Shown piece after piece: positions 29,150 to 38,459 of a DNA stretch of 64,000 bases. This DNA is from Methylophilaceae bacterium. Its GTDB lineage: Bacteria; Pseudomonadota; Gammaproteobacteria; Burkholderiales; Methylophilaceae. The stretch is from positions 49,682 through 113,681 of the forward strand of contig JAPKBG010000007.1 of the NCBI GenBank assembly GCA_028823485.1. Direction: 5' to 3'. Under the pieces are notes generated by a model. The model ran no database searches. It was given only the letters and a program-made list of their open reading frames with translations, and was not told the origin of the DNA. The position numbers and the translations under genes are program-made. How positions within the stretch are numbered: position 1 is the stretch's first letter; the number at the start of each line of letters is the position of its first letter.

Positions 29150-29191
29150 GTTTGGTTGAGCGGCTTATTTGTTTAAGCTATATAACCAAAC
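29150..29191 (+). repeat. Stem-loop downstream of hupB
   Basis: Perfect 8-bp arms GTTTGGTT (29150-29157) and AACCAAAC (29184-29191) enclose a smaller CTTA/TAAG stem. It begins 8 bases after the stop codon. No T run follows, so it may protect the hupB mRNA 3' end or act as a processing site before tRNA-Val. Confidence 0.5.
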
Positions 29192-29229
29192 AACACTGTT
29201 AGTTTTGAAGAATATTGATGAGTGATACA

Positions 29230-29305
29230 GGGTGCTTAGCTCAGTTGGTAGAGCGTCGCCCTTACAAGGCGAATGTCAGCGGTTCGACCCCGTTAGCACC
29301 CACCA
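29230..29305 (+). tRNA. tRNA-Val (anticodon TAC)
   Basis: A 76-base cloverleaf: acceptor GGGTGCT pairs with AGCACCC, D-arm AGCTCAGTTGGTAGAGC, anticodon loop CTTACAA on the stem TCGCC/GGCGA, T-loop GGTTCGACC, encoded CCA. It lies 87 bp after hupB. Confidence 0.97.
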
Positions 29306-29333
29306 AACTTTTTAATATTTGTCTTAAGATAAT

Positions 29334-29361
29334 AGAGTGCCATAGGCGCTCTTTATTTTTT
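29334..29361 (+). terminator. Terminator after tRNA-Val
   Basis: Stem AGAGTGCC (29334-29341) / GGCGCTCT (29345-29352) with one T-G pair and a 3-base loop, then TTATTTTTTT. It would end the tRNA-Val transcript before tRNA-Asp. Confidence 0.8.
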
Positions 29362-29394
29362 TGGAATTAACTAGCACAGCAATACGAGTTAACT

Positions 29395-29471
29395 GGAGCG
29401 GTAGTTCAGTTGGTTAGAATACCGGCCTGTCACGCCGGGGGTCGCGGGTTCGAGTCCCGTCCGCTCCGCCA
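29395..29471 (+). tRNA. tRNA-Asp (anticodon GTC)
   Basis: A 77-base cloverleaf: acceptor GGAGCGG pairs with CCGCTCC, D-arm AGTTCAGTTGGTTAGAAT, anticodon loop CTGTCAC, T-loop GGTTCGAGTCC, encoded CCA. It has its own downstream terminator. Confidence 0.97.
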
Positions 29472-29482
29472 ACAATGAAAAG

Positions 29483-29514
29483 AGTGTTAAGTTTCGACTT
29501 AACACTTTTTTTTA
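29483..29514 (+). terminator. Terminator after tRNA-Asp
   Basis: A 10-bp perfect stem AGTGTTAAGT (29483-29492) / ACTTAACACT (29497-29506) closed by a TTCG tetraloop and followed by eight T residues. Confidence 0.93.
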
Positions 29515-29704
29515 TTATACTTTTTTTATGCAAAGTGCCACACACCTTGCTTTTCTTAGAGCCTTTCCCATATCTTAAAATTAACGTTCTAGCCAAGGAC
29601 ATAATATCAGTGTGCGTCCAACGTGCAGTTATGGTATATTACTAAGTTGATTTTTAGCCTGTATTTGGCAATATCTGAAGTTATAAAATATTGAAAGTAG
29701 ACTT

Positions 29705-31609
29705 ATGTTAGAACTGATCCGTAATCATTCAAAAGGGTGGTTAGCAAAAATTATTTTAGCCGCTATTACCATTCCATTTGCACTATTTGGTATTGATCAA
29801 TATTTAAGTGGTGCTGGCGGTAACGTACCTGTTGCTAAGGTGAGCAATGATGAAATTTCACTGCAAGAATATAGTTCTACATTAGAATCTGTAAGAACGC
29901 GGATGCGAGGGCAAGGTGAAAAATATGACGCTACTATATTCGATAGCCCTGCATTTAAACAGTCTATTTTAGATGGTTTAATCATGCGTCGCTTAGTGAA
30001 TAAAGAAACTGTGGCTGCCAACTTTCAGATTGGTGACAAGCAGCTAAGCGACCACATTTTAGGATTGACAGAATTTCAAGAGAATGGTCAGTTCTCTGAA
30101 GAGATTTATCAGAAAACATTGGAGCAAAACGGCCTAACAGCAAGTAAGCTTGAGGCTAGCATTCGAAATGATTTAGTTGTGCAGCAAGCGCGTGATGATT
30201 TGGCTAGCTTAGCATTTTCACCGAAGTCTACTGCAGCACAAGCTACACAATATCAACACCAAAAGCGTGATGTCAGTATGGCTGAAATTAAGGCTTCAGC
30301 CCTTATTTCTCAAGTAGAAGTAACACCTGAGCAAGTAAAAGACTACTACGATCTCTATAAAGACAAGTTCAAAGTGCCTGAGCAGGTGAAAATAGAGTTT
30401 GTGTTGCTATCAGCTGCCGGCCTAATTAATAGCGTTAAGGTGTCGGATGGGGATGTAAAAGATTTTTATGATCAAAACCTAGATAGGTTTAAAAGTGGCG
30501 AAGAGCGTGAAGCCAGTCATATTCTGATTGGTTTTGGTGTGAGTGCAACGGATGAAGGTAAACAAAAGGCTAAAGATCAGGTGCTTGAAATTGATGCGCA
30601 ATTAAAAGCCGACCCTAGCCGATTTGAAGAGTTGGCGGTTAAGTTATCCCAAGACCCTGGTTCAGCTACTAAAGGAGGTAGTTTAGGCAGTTTTGGTCGT
30701 GGTGCAATGGTTAAACCATTTGAGGATGCTGTTTTTGATATGAAGATTGATCAAATCAGTGAGGTTGTTGAATCTGAGTTTGGCTACCATATTATTCGTT
30801 TAGATGGTGTAACAGGTACAGCACCTGTGTTTGAGGAGATAATGCCGCAAATTAAAGCAGACCTTATTTTCCAAAAAGCACAGATTAAATATGCAGAACT
30901 GACTGAAGAGTTTAGTAATACTGTCTATGAACAGTCTGGTAGTTTACAGCCAGTTGCTAAGAAGTTTAACTTGACTGTGCAAACACCAGACTGGTTGAAC
31001 CGAGAAGATGGTGCTAAGTACTTTAAAGGCAATACGCAATTAATGAATATGGTGTTCTCTGATGACGTATTGAACAATCAGCGCAACACAGAGGCGGTAG
31101 AGGTTTCACCGAATAATTTAGTTGCTGCACGTGTCGTTGAGTATAAGGCTCAAGCACCTAGGTCTTTTGATGAAGTTAAACCAGGTATTGAAGCCCTGCT
31201 AAAACTTGAGCAAGCGCTTAAGTTGGCTGAAGAAAAAGGCAAAGCGGTACTTGCTAAACTAGAAGCTGGTGAGCAAGATGAGACTTTGGATTGGATTCCA
31301 GAAGTGACGGTTGATCGCAAAATGGCACAAGGTTTAACTGAACCTGTTATGAAGCAAGTCTTTAAAATTAACGCGACTAAGCTGCCAGCTTATGCAGCAT
31401 TTGTTGATACCAACAGAGCTTATGTCTTGGTTAAAGTTACTAATGTGATTAATGTCTTAGATGAGGATGAGGACTTGAAGCAAAGAGCTGAAGTTGAGTA
31501 TGAACGAGCGTTAGCGCAAGAGTATGTCAGTGCTTATGGAAAGTCTCTCAAAGCTAAGGCTGACATTCAAGTTAACCGTCAGTTATTAGTCGGTAGCCAA
31601 CAACCTTAA
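29705..31609 (+). CDS. ppiD: Periplasmic folding chaperone / parvulin-type PPIase PpiD
   Basis: Inner-membrane-anchored chaperone facing the periplasm, working near the Sec translocon on emerging outer-membrane proteins. The 634-residue protein has an N-terminal anchor (KGWLAKIILAAITIPFALFG), a SurA_N-like chaperone domain and a single parvulin domain (GEEREASHILIGFG to SEFGYHIIRLDGV, about 260-370) with FGRGAMVKPFEDAVF. The gene follows lon-hupB-tRNAs, a common betaproteobacterial order, and converges on fabI with 41 bp between and no obvious terminator. The 29515-29704 gap is AT-rich promoter DNA. Confidence 0.93.
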   Translation: MLELIRNHSKGWLAKIILAAITIPFALFGIDQYLSGAGGNVPVAKVSNDEISLQEYSSTLESVRTRMRGQGEKYDATIFDSPAFKQSILDGLIMRRLVNKETVAANFQIGDKQLSDHILGLTEFQENGQFSEEIYQKTLEQNGLTASKLEASIRNDLVVQQARDDLASLAFSPKSTAAQATQYQHQKRDVSMAEIKASALISQVEVTPEQVKDYYDLYKDKFKVPEQVKIEFVLLSAAGLINSVKVSDGDVKDFYDQNLDRFKSGEEREASHILIGFGVSATDEGKQKAKDQVLEIDAQLKADPSRFEELAVKLSQDPGSATKGGSLGSFGRGAMVKPFEDAVFDMKIDQISEVVESEFGYHIIRLDGVTGTAPVFEEIMPQIKADLIFQKAQIKYAELTEEFSNTVYEQSGSLQPVAKKFNLTVQTPDWLNREDGAKYFKGNTQLMNMVFSDDVLNNQRNTEAVEVSPNNLVAARVVEYKAQAPRSFDEVKPGIEALLKLEQALKLAEEKGKAVLAKLEAGEQDETLDWIPEVTVDRKMAQGLTEPVMKQVFKINATKLPAYAAFVDTNRAYVLVKVTNVINVLDEDEDLKQRAEVEYERALAQEYVSAYGKSLKAKADIQVNRQLLVGSQQP

Positions 31610-31650
31610 TATAATTAAGAAGTAATAATCACTACGTTTATCTATTGAGA

Positions 31651-32436
31651 TTAATCAATTTGTCCCGCCGCAGTGATGTTCATACCGCCGTCAACGTAAG
31701 TTATCTCTCCAGTTATACCTGAAGCTAGGTCGCTGCATAAAAATGCGGCTGCGTTACCTACTTCATCAATGGTGATATTTCTACGCATCGCTGCATGTTT
31801 TTCATTAAAGCTAATCATTTTATCGAAATCACCAATGCCTGAAGCCGCGAGTGTTTTGATTGGACCTGCTGAAACGGCATTCACACGGATACCTCTTGGA
31901 CCTAAGCTTTGCGCTAAGTAGCGCACATTGGCTTCTAAACTTGCTTTAGCAACGCCCATGACGTTGTAATTAGGCATTGTACGCTCTGCACCTAAGTAAC
32001 TTAGTGTTAATAAACTACCGTTACGCCCTTTCATCATTGGGTAAGCGGCTTTAGCCAGTGCTGAGAAGCTGTATGAACTAATGTCATGTGCAATGCGGAA
32101 GTATTCACGATCAACAGCATCTAAGTAATCGCCATCAAGTGCTACTTTTGGTACAAATGCAACGGAATGCACAAGACCGTCTAAGCCATCCCATTTTTTG
32201 CCTAGCTCGGTAAACAATGCTTCTATTTGTGAGTCCTCTGCAACATCGCAAGGTAAGACTAACGTTGAGTCAAAATCGGCAGCTAAGCCGGCAACACGTT
32301 TTTCGTGTTTATCAACTTGATAGGTGAATGCGAGCTCTGCTCCTTCACGGTGCATTGCCTTAGCAATACCATATGCGATTGAACGGTTGCTGAGTAAGCC
32401 AGCAATCAATATTTTTTTACCTTTTAAAAAACCCAT
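31651..32436 (-). CDS. fabI: Enoyl-[acyl-carrier-protein] reductase (NADH)
   Basis: Reduces trans-2-enoyl-ACP in the last step of each fatty-acid elongation round. The 261-residue SDR-fold protein opens with [20 protein letters not shown] (the FabI-type nucleotide loop) and has the Tyr-x6-Lys catalytic pair in [20 protein letters not shown], plus [14 protein letters not shown] at the end. It lies 59 bp downstream of the peptide transporter genes on the same strand. Confidence 0.96.
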   Translation of the reverse strand: MGFLKGKKILIAGLLSNRSIAYGIAKAMHREGAELAFTYQVDKHEKRVAGLAADFDSTLVLPCDVAEDSQIEALFTELGKKWDGLDGLVHSVAFVPKVALDGDYLDAVDREYFRIAHDISSYSFSALAKAAYPMMKGRNGSLLTLSYLGAERTMPNYNVMGVAKASLEANVRYLAQSLGPRGIRVNAVSAGPIKTLAASGIGDFDKMISFNEKHAAMRRNITIDEVGNAAAFLCSDLASGITGEITYVDGGMNITAAGQID

Positions 32437-32495
32437 AATTCATCCTAATTGATATTGTTGAATCTGCGAGTATTTGCTTTAATGCCTAGAACCAT

Positions 32496-33332
32496 TCAAC
32501 TAGATTGACTTCTAGGATCAAGCGCATCGCGTAAACCTTCTCCGAGTAGATTATACCCTAACACGGTTAATAAAATAGCCATGCCGGGGTAAAGTGATAA
32601 CCACCAAGCGAACTGAATATATTCCTTACCATCGGTCAGGATATTACCCCATGAAGCTTGGGGTGCTTGCACGCCCAGCCCTAAGAAGCTTAACCCAGAT
32701 TCTAATAAAACAGCACCTGCGACACCTAACACAGAACTGACGATAATGGGCGTTAAGCTGTTAGGTAGTAGGTGGGTGAATATAAGACGTGCATCTTTAG
32801 CGCCTAAGCTGCGTGATGCTAATACAAATTCGCGATTGCTTAAACTGAGAAACTCTGCGCGGACTAAGCGTGTTACACCCATCCAAGAAGTGAGGCCAAT
32901 GACAACCATAATATTGACGATAGAAGGCGTGAGAAATGCGATGACCGCCAAGATTAAAAAGAAGCTTGGGATAGACAGCATAATATCAACCAGCCGCATA
33001 ATCACCGTATCTACCCATCCGCGATAATAGCCAGCAAGTGCACCCAAAATAATACCGATTGCAGTTGATATGCCAACAGCGACCAAACCAACGAGTAAAG
33101 AAATTCGACCACCATAAAGCATCCGACTCAGTACATCTCTTCCAAGTCCATCAGTGCCCATCCAGTGTTGCCAAGAAGGAGTAAGTAATATTGCTTTGAC
33201 ATCAAAAGCATCAGGGTCATATGGCGCTAGCCAAGGCGCCAATATAGCCAGTAAGAACATGATGATGATAATGATGAAGCCAGCTAGCGCCAGCGGGTTG
33301 GAAAAGGCTTTAATTAAGATGCTTTTTTGCAT
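32496..33332 (-). CDS. Peptide/nickel ABC transporter permease, OppC/DppC type
   Basis: Second inner-membrane permease of a family-5 peptide importer. The 278-residue protein has the OppC-specific N-terminal segment (WLAPYDPDAFDVKAILLTPS, then HWMGTDGLGRDVLSRMLYGG), about six membrane helices and the EAA loop RSLGAKDARLIFTHLLPNSL that contacts the ATPase. I chose ATG 33332 (MQKSILIKAF), 2 bp after the OppB-type stop, over an upstream in-frame start at 33377 inside that gene. Confidence 0.9.
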   Translation of the reverse strand: MQKSILIKAFSNPLALAGFIIIIIMFLLAILAPWLAPYDPDAFDVKAILLTPSWQHWMGTDGLGRDVLSRMLYGGRISLLVGLVAVGISTAIGIILGALAGYYRGWVDTVIMRLVDIMLSIPSFFLILAVIAFLTPSIVNIMVVIGLTSWMGVTRLVRAEFLSLSNREFVLASRSLGAKDARLIFTHLLPNSLTPIIVSSVLGVAGAVLLESGLSFLGLGVQAPQASWGNILTDGKEYIQFAWWLSLYPGMAILLTVLGYNLLGEGLRDALDPRSQSS

Positions 33333-33334
33333 GA

Positions 33335-34357
33335 CTAGTCTTTTGCTACACCACGCCTTACACGAGGGTCTGCCCACGCATAAGCAACATCAGCTAATAG
33401 ATTGCCGAGTAAAGTTAGTGCAGAACCGATGGTGAGTACGCCCATCACAACGGGGAAGTCGCGCATTAGTACTGCATCATAAAAGAGCTTGCCCATGCCA
33501 GGAATGGCAAAAATTGTTTCTGAAATAACAGAGCCACCAATTAAGCCAGGGATTGATAAACCAATAATGGTGATGAGTGGTAATAGTGCGTTTCTTAAGG
33601 CGTGTGTGTAGACAACTTTATGTTCGCTTAGCCCTTTGGCACGGGCTGTCGTAATATAGTCTTGGTTAAGTACGTCCAGCATCCCATTTTTAACGAATAA
33701 GGTAATGCCAGCAAGTCCGGTAATCGATGGGATAATCACAGGCATGACGAGGTGGCTAATACTGTCAGTTAACTTTCCCCAAGTATCTAAATTGTCATAG
33801 TTGAGGCTATGTAAGCCAGAAATAGGTAGCCAGTTATTGACGACACCAAGCCAATACATCAGTAATAGCGACAACCAGAAACCTGGAATTGAAAAACCAA
33901 TAAAGTTAAATAGTGTAATGGATTTATCTTGCCATAGCTGGTATTTACGCGCGGCTAAAATACCTAATGGGATAGCTAATGTTAGCGTGATGACTAGACC
34001 GAGGAGGTTAATCATTAAGGTAATCGGTAGGGCTGCTTCTATCATGCCTTCTGTGTAGTTGCCATCCTCATCAGTTACCCCCAAGAATACAGGCTTCTGG
34101 TGGCTGGCAAAAGAGTTACCAAAATCAAGCTGCACCATGCGTTTAAGCCATAGGCCATATTGCACAATAATTGGTTTGTCTAGGTTATAAAGTTCACGTA
34201 GTTTTTGGCGTGATTCTTCACTAGCTTTGGGGTTAAAAGAAGCCTCATTATTGGTAATATCACCAGGTGCTAAGTGCATAATGAAAAATGAGATCAGGCT
34301 AATACCGATGAGCATTGGTATCATCCATAACACACGTTTTATAATGTATTTCAACAT
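33335..34357 (-). CDS. Peptide ABC transporter permease, OppB/DppB type
   Basis: First permease of the same importer, 340 residues. MLKYIIKRVLWMIPMLIGIS is a typical OppB first helix, followed by the large periplasmic loop, and the EAA loop TTARAKGLSEHKVVYTHALRNAL is near the end. It is one base after the binding-protein gene and 2 bp before the OppC-type gene. Confidence 0.91.
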   Translation of the reverse strand: MLKYIIKRVLWMIPMLIGISLISFFIMHLAPGDITNNEASFNPKASEESRQKLRELYNLDKPIIVQYGLWLKRMVQLDFGNSFASHQKPVFLGVTDEDGNYTEGMIEAALPITLMINLLGLVITLTLAIPLGILAARKYQLWQDKSITLFNFIGFSIPGFWLSLLLMYWLGVVNNWLPISGLHSLNYDNLDTWGKLTDSISHLVMPVIIPSITGLAGITLFVKNGMLDVLNQDYITTARAKGLSEHKVVYTHALRNALLPLITIIGLSIPGLIGGSVISETIFAIPGMGKLFYDAVLMRDFPVVMGVLTIGSALTLLGNLLADVAYAWADPRVRRGVAKD

Positions 34358-34358
34358 G

Positions 34359-36038
34359 TTAGTGAGCGCTTATTTGATTTCGGCGATAGGATTTCGGTAT
34401 AAACCACTTTTGTGAATCATACCCTACACCAGCGGGTGGCGTTGGGTTGGCAATGCCTTGTACACGCTTATGGATAGCCGTTAGACCATAACCCGCAGAT
34501 AAGTAAACGATAGGACTGTCTGCTAATAACTGTTCCGCAAATGCATGGTAGATTGCTTGGCGCTTATCTGGATTGAGCTCTGTACGACCTTGTTCTAACA
34601 GTTTGTCAACGGTAGCGTTGTTGTAGCCGAGGAAGTTAAATTGCCCGGGGCTCTGCTGGCTAGAGTGCCAAATACTGTATTGGTCAGGGTCTAAGCCTAA
34701 GCCCCAACCTAAAATCACAACATCAAACTCACCTGTGTTAATAAATCGACTAATAAAGCTTGCCCATTCGATAGCGCGAATCTTAACGTCGATACCAATT
34801 TCTTTAAGCCTACGTTGAATAATGACCGCAGATTTTTCACGTTCTTTGTTTTGATTAGTAATGATTTCAAATGCAAATGGTTTGCCATCACGTTCCAAGG
34901 TACCATCACCGTTAGCATCTACAAAGCCAGCTTCTTTTAGCAATGCTTTTGCTTTGCTAGGATTGAAAGAGGCGGGTTTTAACGCGGGATTACTCCAACG
35001 TGTGCCTGGTTTGTAAGGCGATGCAATATTAATCCCTAAGCCTAAAAAGACACCATCAATAATTTCTTGTTTATCAATTGCATAGTTAATGGCTTTTCGT
35101 ACACGAATGTCATTAAATGGTTTGTGTTTAAGGTTGAATCCCAGATAGGTATAACTATTACCTAACGCTTTATATAAATTCAGATTTTTTTGGAGTGAAG
35201 GTCTAGTTGGAATAATGCGGGAGTATTTAATCGGGTCTAAACCCATGCTGTCGATATTGTCTGCCATTAACTCTAGAAACTGTGCTGAGTTATCAGGAAT
35301 AATACGCGTAATCAGCTGCTCTATGTTTGCCTGGCCAAGTACTGAGTACGGATTGCGTGATAGCTTGATGTTTTCCCCATGCTTCCATTGTGATAGTTTA
35401 TAGTAATGGCTACCAATTGGGTTCCGTGCAAAATTGGCTGTGCGGATATCTTGACCTTCCAGCAAGTGTTTTGGCAGAATGTGTAAGCTAGACCAGCTAT
35501 CTAAGGCAGGTGCATAGGCTTGATTGTAAGTGACGATGAAGGTCAATGCATCTGGTGCCTCAGCTTTTGTCACCAGTTGAAAGTCTGATGCATAAGGACT
35601 GCGCGTATTTTCGTCAGTGACTAGTTGCCATGTAAATAATACATCGGCACTGGTGAGCGGTTTACCGTCGGCCCATTTAAGATTTGGCTTTAGCTTAAAG
35701 GTAATGGTTTTTTGCTGATTTGAGACTTCCCAACTATTGGCTAGTTCACCCTTTATATCGAGTTGCGCATTATATGTTAGTAGCGAATTAAATAGATTGG
35801 ATGCAATCTCTGCTGATGCGGACTCGCCAGCAATCATGAAAATTAAACTACTAGGCTCTGCTGCCATTGCACTAATTAAGGTGCTGCCACTTTCGCCTGG
35901 GTGCGCCTTACTATAGTCAATGGGGTCAGGTTGTTGTCTGCAGGCGGAGAGGGCTAAACAGCTTGAAATAAGAAGGGCAGTCATGAATAACACGCTTCTA
36001 ACGGAATGTGTTCTAATCAAAAGCGCATGTGTATTCAT
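34359..36038 (-). CDS. Peptide ABC transporter substrate-binding lipoprotein (family 5)
   Basis: Periplasmic binding component, 559 residues. The signal peptide ends in the lipobox LALSAC (cysteine about residue 33). Family-5 hallmarks are ANSWEVSNQQKTITFKLKPN, the DVLFTWQLVTD block, IRVRKAINYAIDKQEIIDG and a C-terminal lobe with AEQLLADSPIVYL. It heads a three-gene operon that has no OppD/OppF-type ATPase gene. ATG 36038 is the first ATG and precedes the signal sequence. Confidence 0.9.
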   Translation of the reverse strand: MNTHALLIRTHSVRSVLFMTALLISSCLALSACRQQPDPIDYSKAHPGESGSTLISAMAAEPSSLIFMIAGESASAEIASNLFNSLLTYNAQLDIKGELANSWEVSNQQKTITFKLKPNLKWADGKPLTSADVLFTWQLVTDENTRSPYASDFQLVTKAEAPDALTFIVTYNQAYAPALDSWSSLHILPKHLLEGQDIRTANFARNPIGSHYYKLSQWKHGENIKLSRNPYSVLGQANIEQLITRIIPDNSAQFLELMADNIDSMGLDPIKYSRIIPTRPSLQKNLNLYKALGNSYTYLGFNLKHKPFNDIRVRKAINYAIDKQEIIDGVFLGLGINIASPYKPGTRWSNPALKPASFNPSKAKALLKEAGFVDANGDGTLERDGKPFAFEIITNQNKEREKSAVIIQRRLKEIGIDVKIRAIEWASFISRFINTGEFDVVILGWGLGLDPDQYSIWHSSQQSPGQFNFLGYNNATVDKLLEQGRTELNPDKRQAIYHAFAEQLLADSPIVYLSAGYGLTAIHKRVQGIANPTPPAGVGYDSQKWFIPKSYRRNQISAH

Positions 36039-36103
36039 TTTTATAGGTTAAAAAGTTTAATTGTTGTCAGTACATACATCTCAGGAGGGCTATATGTAAG
36101 CCA

Positions 36104-37528
36104 TTAAATTCTTTTGGTTTTTGACTGCTTAGTGCGAACCTTGATAACCTGACCTATTTGAATTATAGAAGATTCTAAGCTATTCATTTTCATTAAGCTT
36201 GCGGTGCTTGTGCCATATTTTCTAGCAACAGCACTTAATGTTTCACCGCGTTTTATTTTATGATTAACATGTTTTTTCTTCTCATCTTTACGGGTAGGTC
36301 TTTCGATATGTGTTATTTGATTAACGAGTTGAGCAACGTCAATTTTATTTGCATTTGCATGATTGCCTGGTATCAGTAGTTTTAAGGGTTTTGTTAAGTT
36401 CATGCTATTAGGCAGACTATTAATCTTGCGAAATTGACTAGAAGAAATATTGAATTTATTGGCGATACTGGCAATATTTTCGCCAAGCTTAGCGTCGTAA
36501 ATAGACCAATTGGTAAGCGATTGATCGTAATTGGCTAGATTAGATTTGAAGGTGCTAACGTTAGCAACAGGCAGTAAAACCTTATGTAAGTTATTTTTAG
36601 AGGCAATAACAGGGCGCTTATAACTAGGGTTTAATAAAGTGAACTCTTCGTTTGAAATTTCAGCAAGCTTTGCTGCTACTTTTGCATCAATTTGATAGGG
36701 TGGGTCTATCTCGGCAAAGTAAGGTTGATTTGAAATTGGCGCAATATTCAGACCATACTGTTCAGGCTGCGTCACAATATTTTCAATGGCTTGTAACTTG
36801 GGGACATACTCGGCTGTTTCTCCAGGTAGTTTAAGGCTTTGATAATCTGTTGGTAGCCCAGCGGATTCATTGCGTGAAATTGCACGACTAACGGTACCTT
36901 CACCTGCATTATAAGCGGCGAGGGCTAAATCCCAGCTGCCGAACATGGCATGTAGTTTTTGCAAGTAATCTAGAGCGGCTTGAGTTGCTGCAGTGACGTC
37001 TCTACGGTTATCTGACCACCAGTTTTGCTCTAAACCAAAATACTTTCCAGTTGCTGGGACAAATTGCCATATGCCAGCAGCATGGCTACGCGAATAAGCG
37101 GTTGGATTGTAAGCACTTTCTATCATTGGCAATAGTGCAATCTCAGTTGGCATGCCGCGCTTTTCAACTTCTTCCACTACATAGAATAAGTATTTTTGAC
37201 TACGTGACATCATTCTTGCCATATATTTAGGACGTTTAGCGTAAAAATTTTCGAATTTAGTGGTGCGTTCTGTCGATATGTTGGGAATGGCGTATCCCTG
37301 TTGAATGCGCACCCATAAATTATTTTCCGTAACCGTTGATTTGGCTATGGATTGGTCGCTGAGCACACCATCCAAAAGGAATATAACCTCAACACCTTTA
37401 GCATTGGTGGCAGCGATGGATTGGAATGATAAGAAGAGAAAAGCAATGAAAGAGAAAACGTTAAAAATAACAATAGCCTGTTGATGCCAGTTGTTTGTTA
37501 TCAGTAAAAGCTGTATTTTTCTATGCAT
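36104..37528 (-). CDS. mltD: Membrane-bound lytic murein transglycosylase D with LysM domains
   Basis: Cleaves peptidoglycan glycan strands with formation of 1,6-anhydro-muramic acid. The 474-residue protein has an N-terminal hydrophobic signal (FNVFSFIAFLFLSFQSIAA) without a clear lipobox, the transglycosylase domain with catalytic glutamate in LLPMIESAYNPTAYS and AAGIWQFVPATGKYFGL, AYNAGEGTV, and LysM repeats near residues 340-390 and 420-468 (KRGETLSAVARKYGTSTASL). mltD-gloB-yafS-rnhA-dnaQ is the same neighbourhood as in enterobacteria. The 36060-36103 end shows no strong hairpin. Confidence 0.93.
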   Translation of the reverse strand: MHRKIQLLLITNNWHQQAIVIFNVFSFIAFLFLSFQSIAATNAKGVEVIFLLDGVLSDQSIAKSTVTENNLWVRIQQGYAIPNISTERTTKFENFYAKRPKYMARMMSRSQKYLFYVVEEVEKRGMPTEIALLPMIESAYNPTAYSRSHAAGIWQFVPATGKYFGLEQNWWSDNRRDVTAATQAALDYLQKLHAMFGSWDLALAAYNAGEGTVSRAISRNESAGLPTDYQSLKLPGETAEYVPKLQAIENIVTQPEQYGLNIAPISNQPYFAEIDPPYQIDAKVAAKLAEISNEEFTLLNPSYKRPVIASKNNLHKVLLPVANVSTFKSNLANYDQSLTNWSIYDAKLGENIASIANKFNISSSQFRKINSLPNSMNLTKPLKLLIPGNHANANKIDVAQLVNQITHIERPTRKDEKKKHVNHKIKRGETLSAVARKYGTSTASLMKMNSLESSIIQIGQVIKVRTKQSKTKRI

Positions 37529-37625
37529 GTGCAGCGCTGCTTAAAATGGGAAAGCTACATAGTATACAGGCTACTTAGCGTAGTCAAGTATCGTTAAACT
37601 TTAAGTTTATATATTATCATCATGA

Positions 37626-38390
37626 TTAATAATGATTTCTTGCTAATCTAATTTGAGTGAAGACGGATAGCTCATCTGTTTGATTGCTGCCAGAGTGCTG
37701 AATGATAGCATCTTCATTACAACGTAAAAATGGATTTGTTTTCAGTTCTAGTGAGATTGTGCTCGGTAGACTCGCTTTATTTTCACCTCTTAAACCAGAA
37801 ACTGTCCGCTTTCTTTCCAGTAAATCTTGGTTTTCAGGGTCTATCGATAGAGCAAAATCAATATTTTTAGCCGTATACTCATGTGTGCAATACACTTTTG
37901 TTTGAGGGTTTAATGCTTTCAAGCGGTTTAAAGCATTTAGCATTTGTTCAGGTGTGCCTTCAAAAAGTCGTCCACAGCCTGCACCGAATAAGACATCTCC
38001 ACAGAATAAATAAGCATCACTTAGAAAAGCGATATGGCCTAGCGTGTGACCTGGAAGCCACATGACTTTGAATTGCAAGTTGAAGCCAGGTAAGTCTACG
38101 TGATCACCTTCTGCGAGAGCAGTATGTTCGAAGTCGAATGTTTCATACTGGGGAGCGTAAACAGTTGCTGGGTATTGTTTAAGCAATGCATCAACGCCGT
38201 TAATATGGTCTGAGTGGTGATGCGTAATCAAAATGGCCTTTAGTTTGAGTGATTTTTTTTGAAGTATATCCAAAACAGGCGCTGCATCCCCTGGGTCAAT
38301 CACAACAGCATCACGCGTATTATGCAAAAGCCATATATAATTATCCTCAAAGGCTGGAATTGGTTCGATATGTAAGTTTGATGGTTGCAT
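37626..38390 (-). CDS. gloB: Hydroxyacylglutathione hydrolase (glyoxalase II)
   Basis: Hydrolyses S-lactoylglutathione to lactate and glutathione in methylglyoxal detoxification. The 254-residue metallo-beta-lactamase-fold protein has the binuclear metal motif THHHSDH (56-62), LPGHTLGHIAF, CGDVLFGAGCGRLFEG, CTHEYTAKNI and the C-terminal KTNPFLRC, which is specific to GloB. It diverges from the yafS-like gene across about 69 bp, which must hold both promoters. Confidence 0.95.
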   Translation of the reverse strand: MQPSNLHIEPIPAFEDNYIWLLHNTRDAVVIDPGDAAPVLDILQKKSLKLKAILITHHHSDHINGVDALLKQYPATVYAPQYETFDFEHTALAEGDHVDLPGFNLQFKVMWLPGHTLGHIAFLSDAYLFCGDVLFGAGCGRLFEGTPEQMLNALNRLKALNPQTKVYCTHEYTAKNIDFALSIDPENQDLLERKRTVSGLRGENKASLPSTISLELKTNPFLRCNEDAIIQHSGSNQTDELSVFTQIRLARNHY

Positions 38391-38459
38391 GGTAGTTAAA
38401 TTCTAGACCTTAAATATAATGTCAATATTGGATTTATTAGCGGATTTGTCAATCATTTA

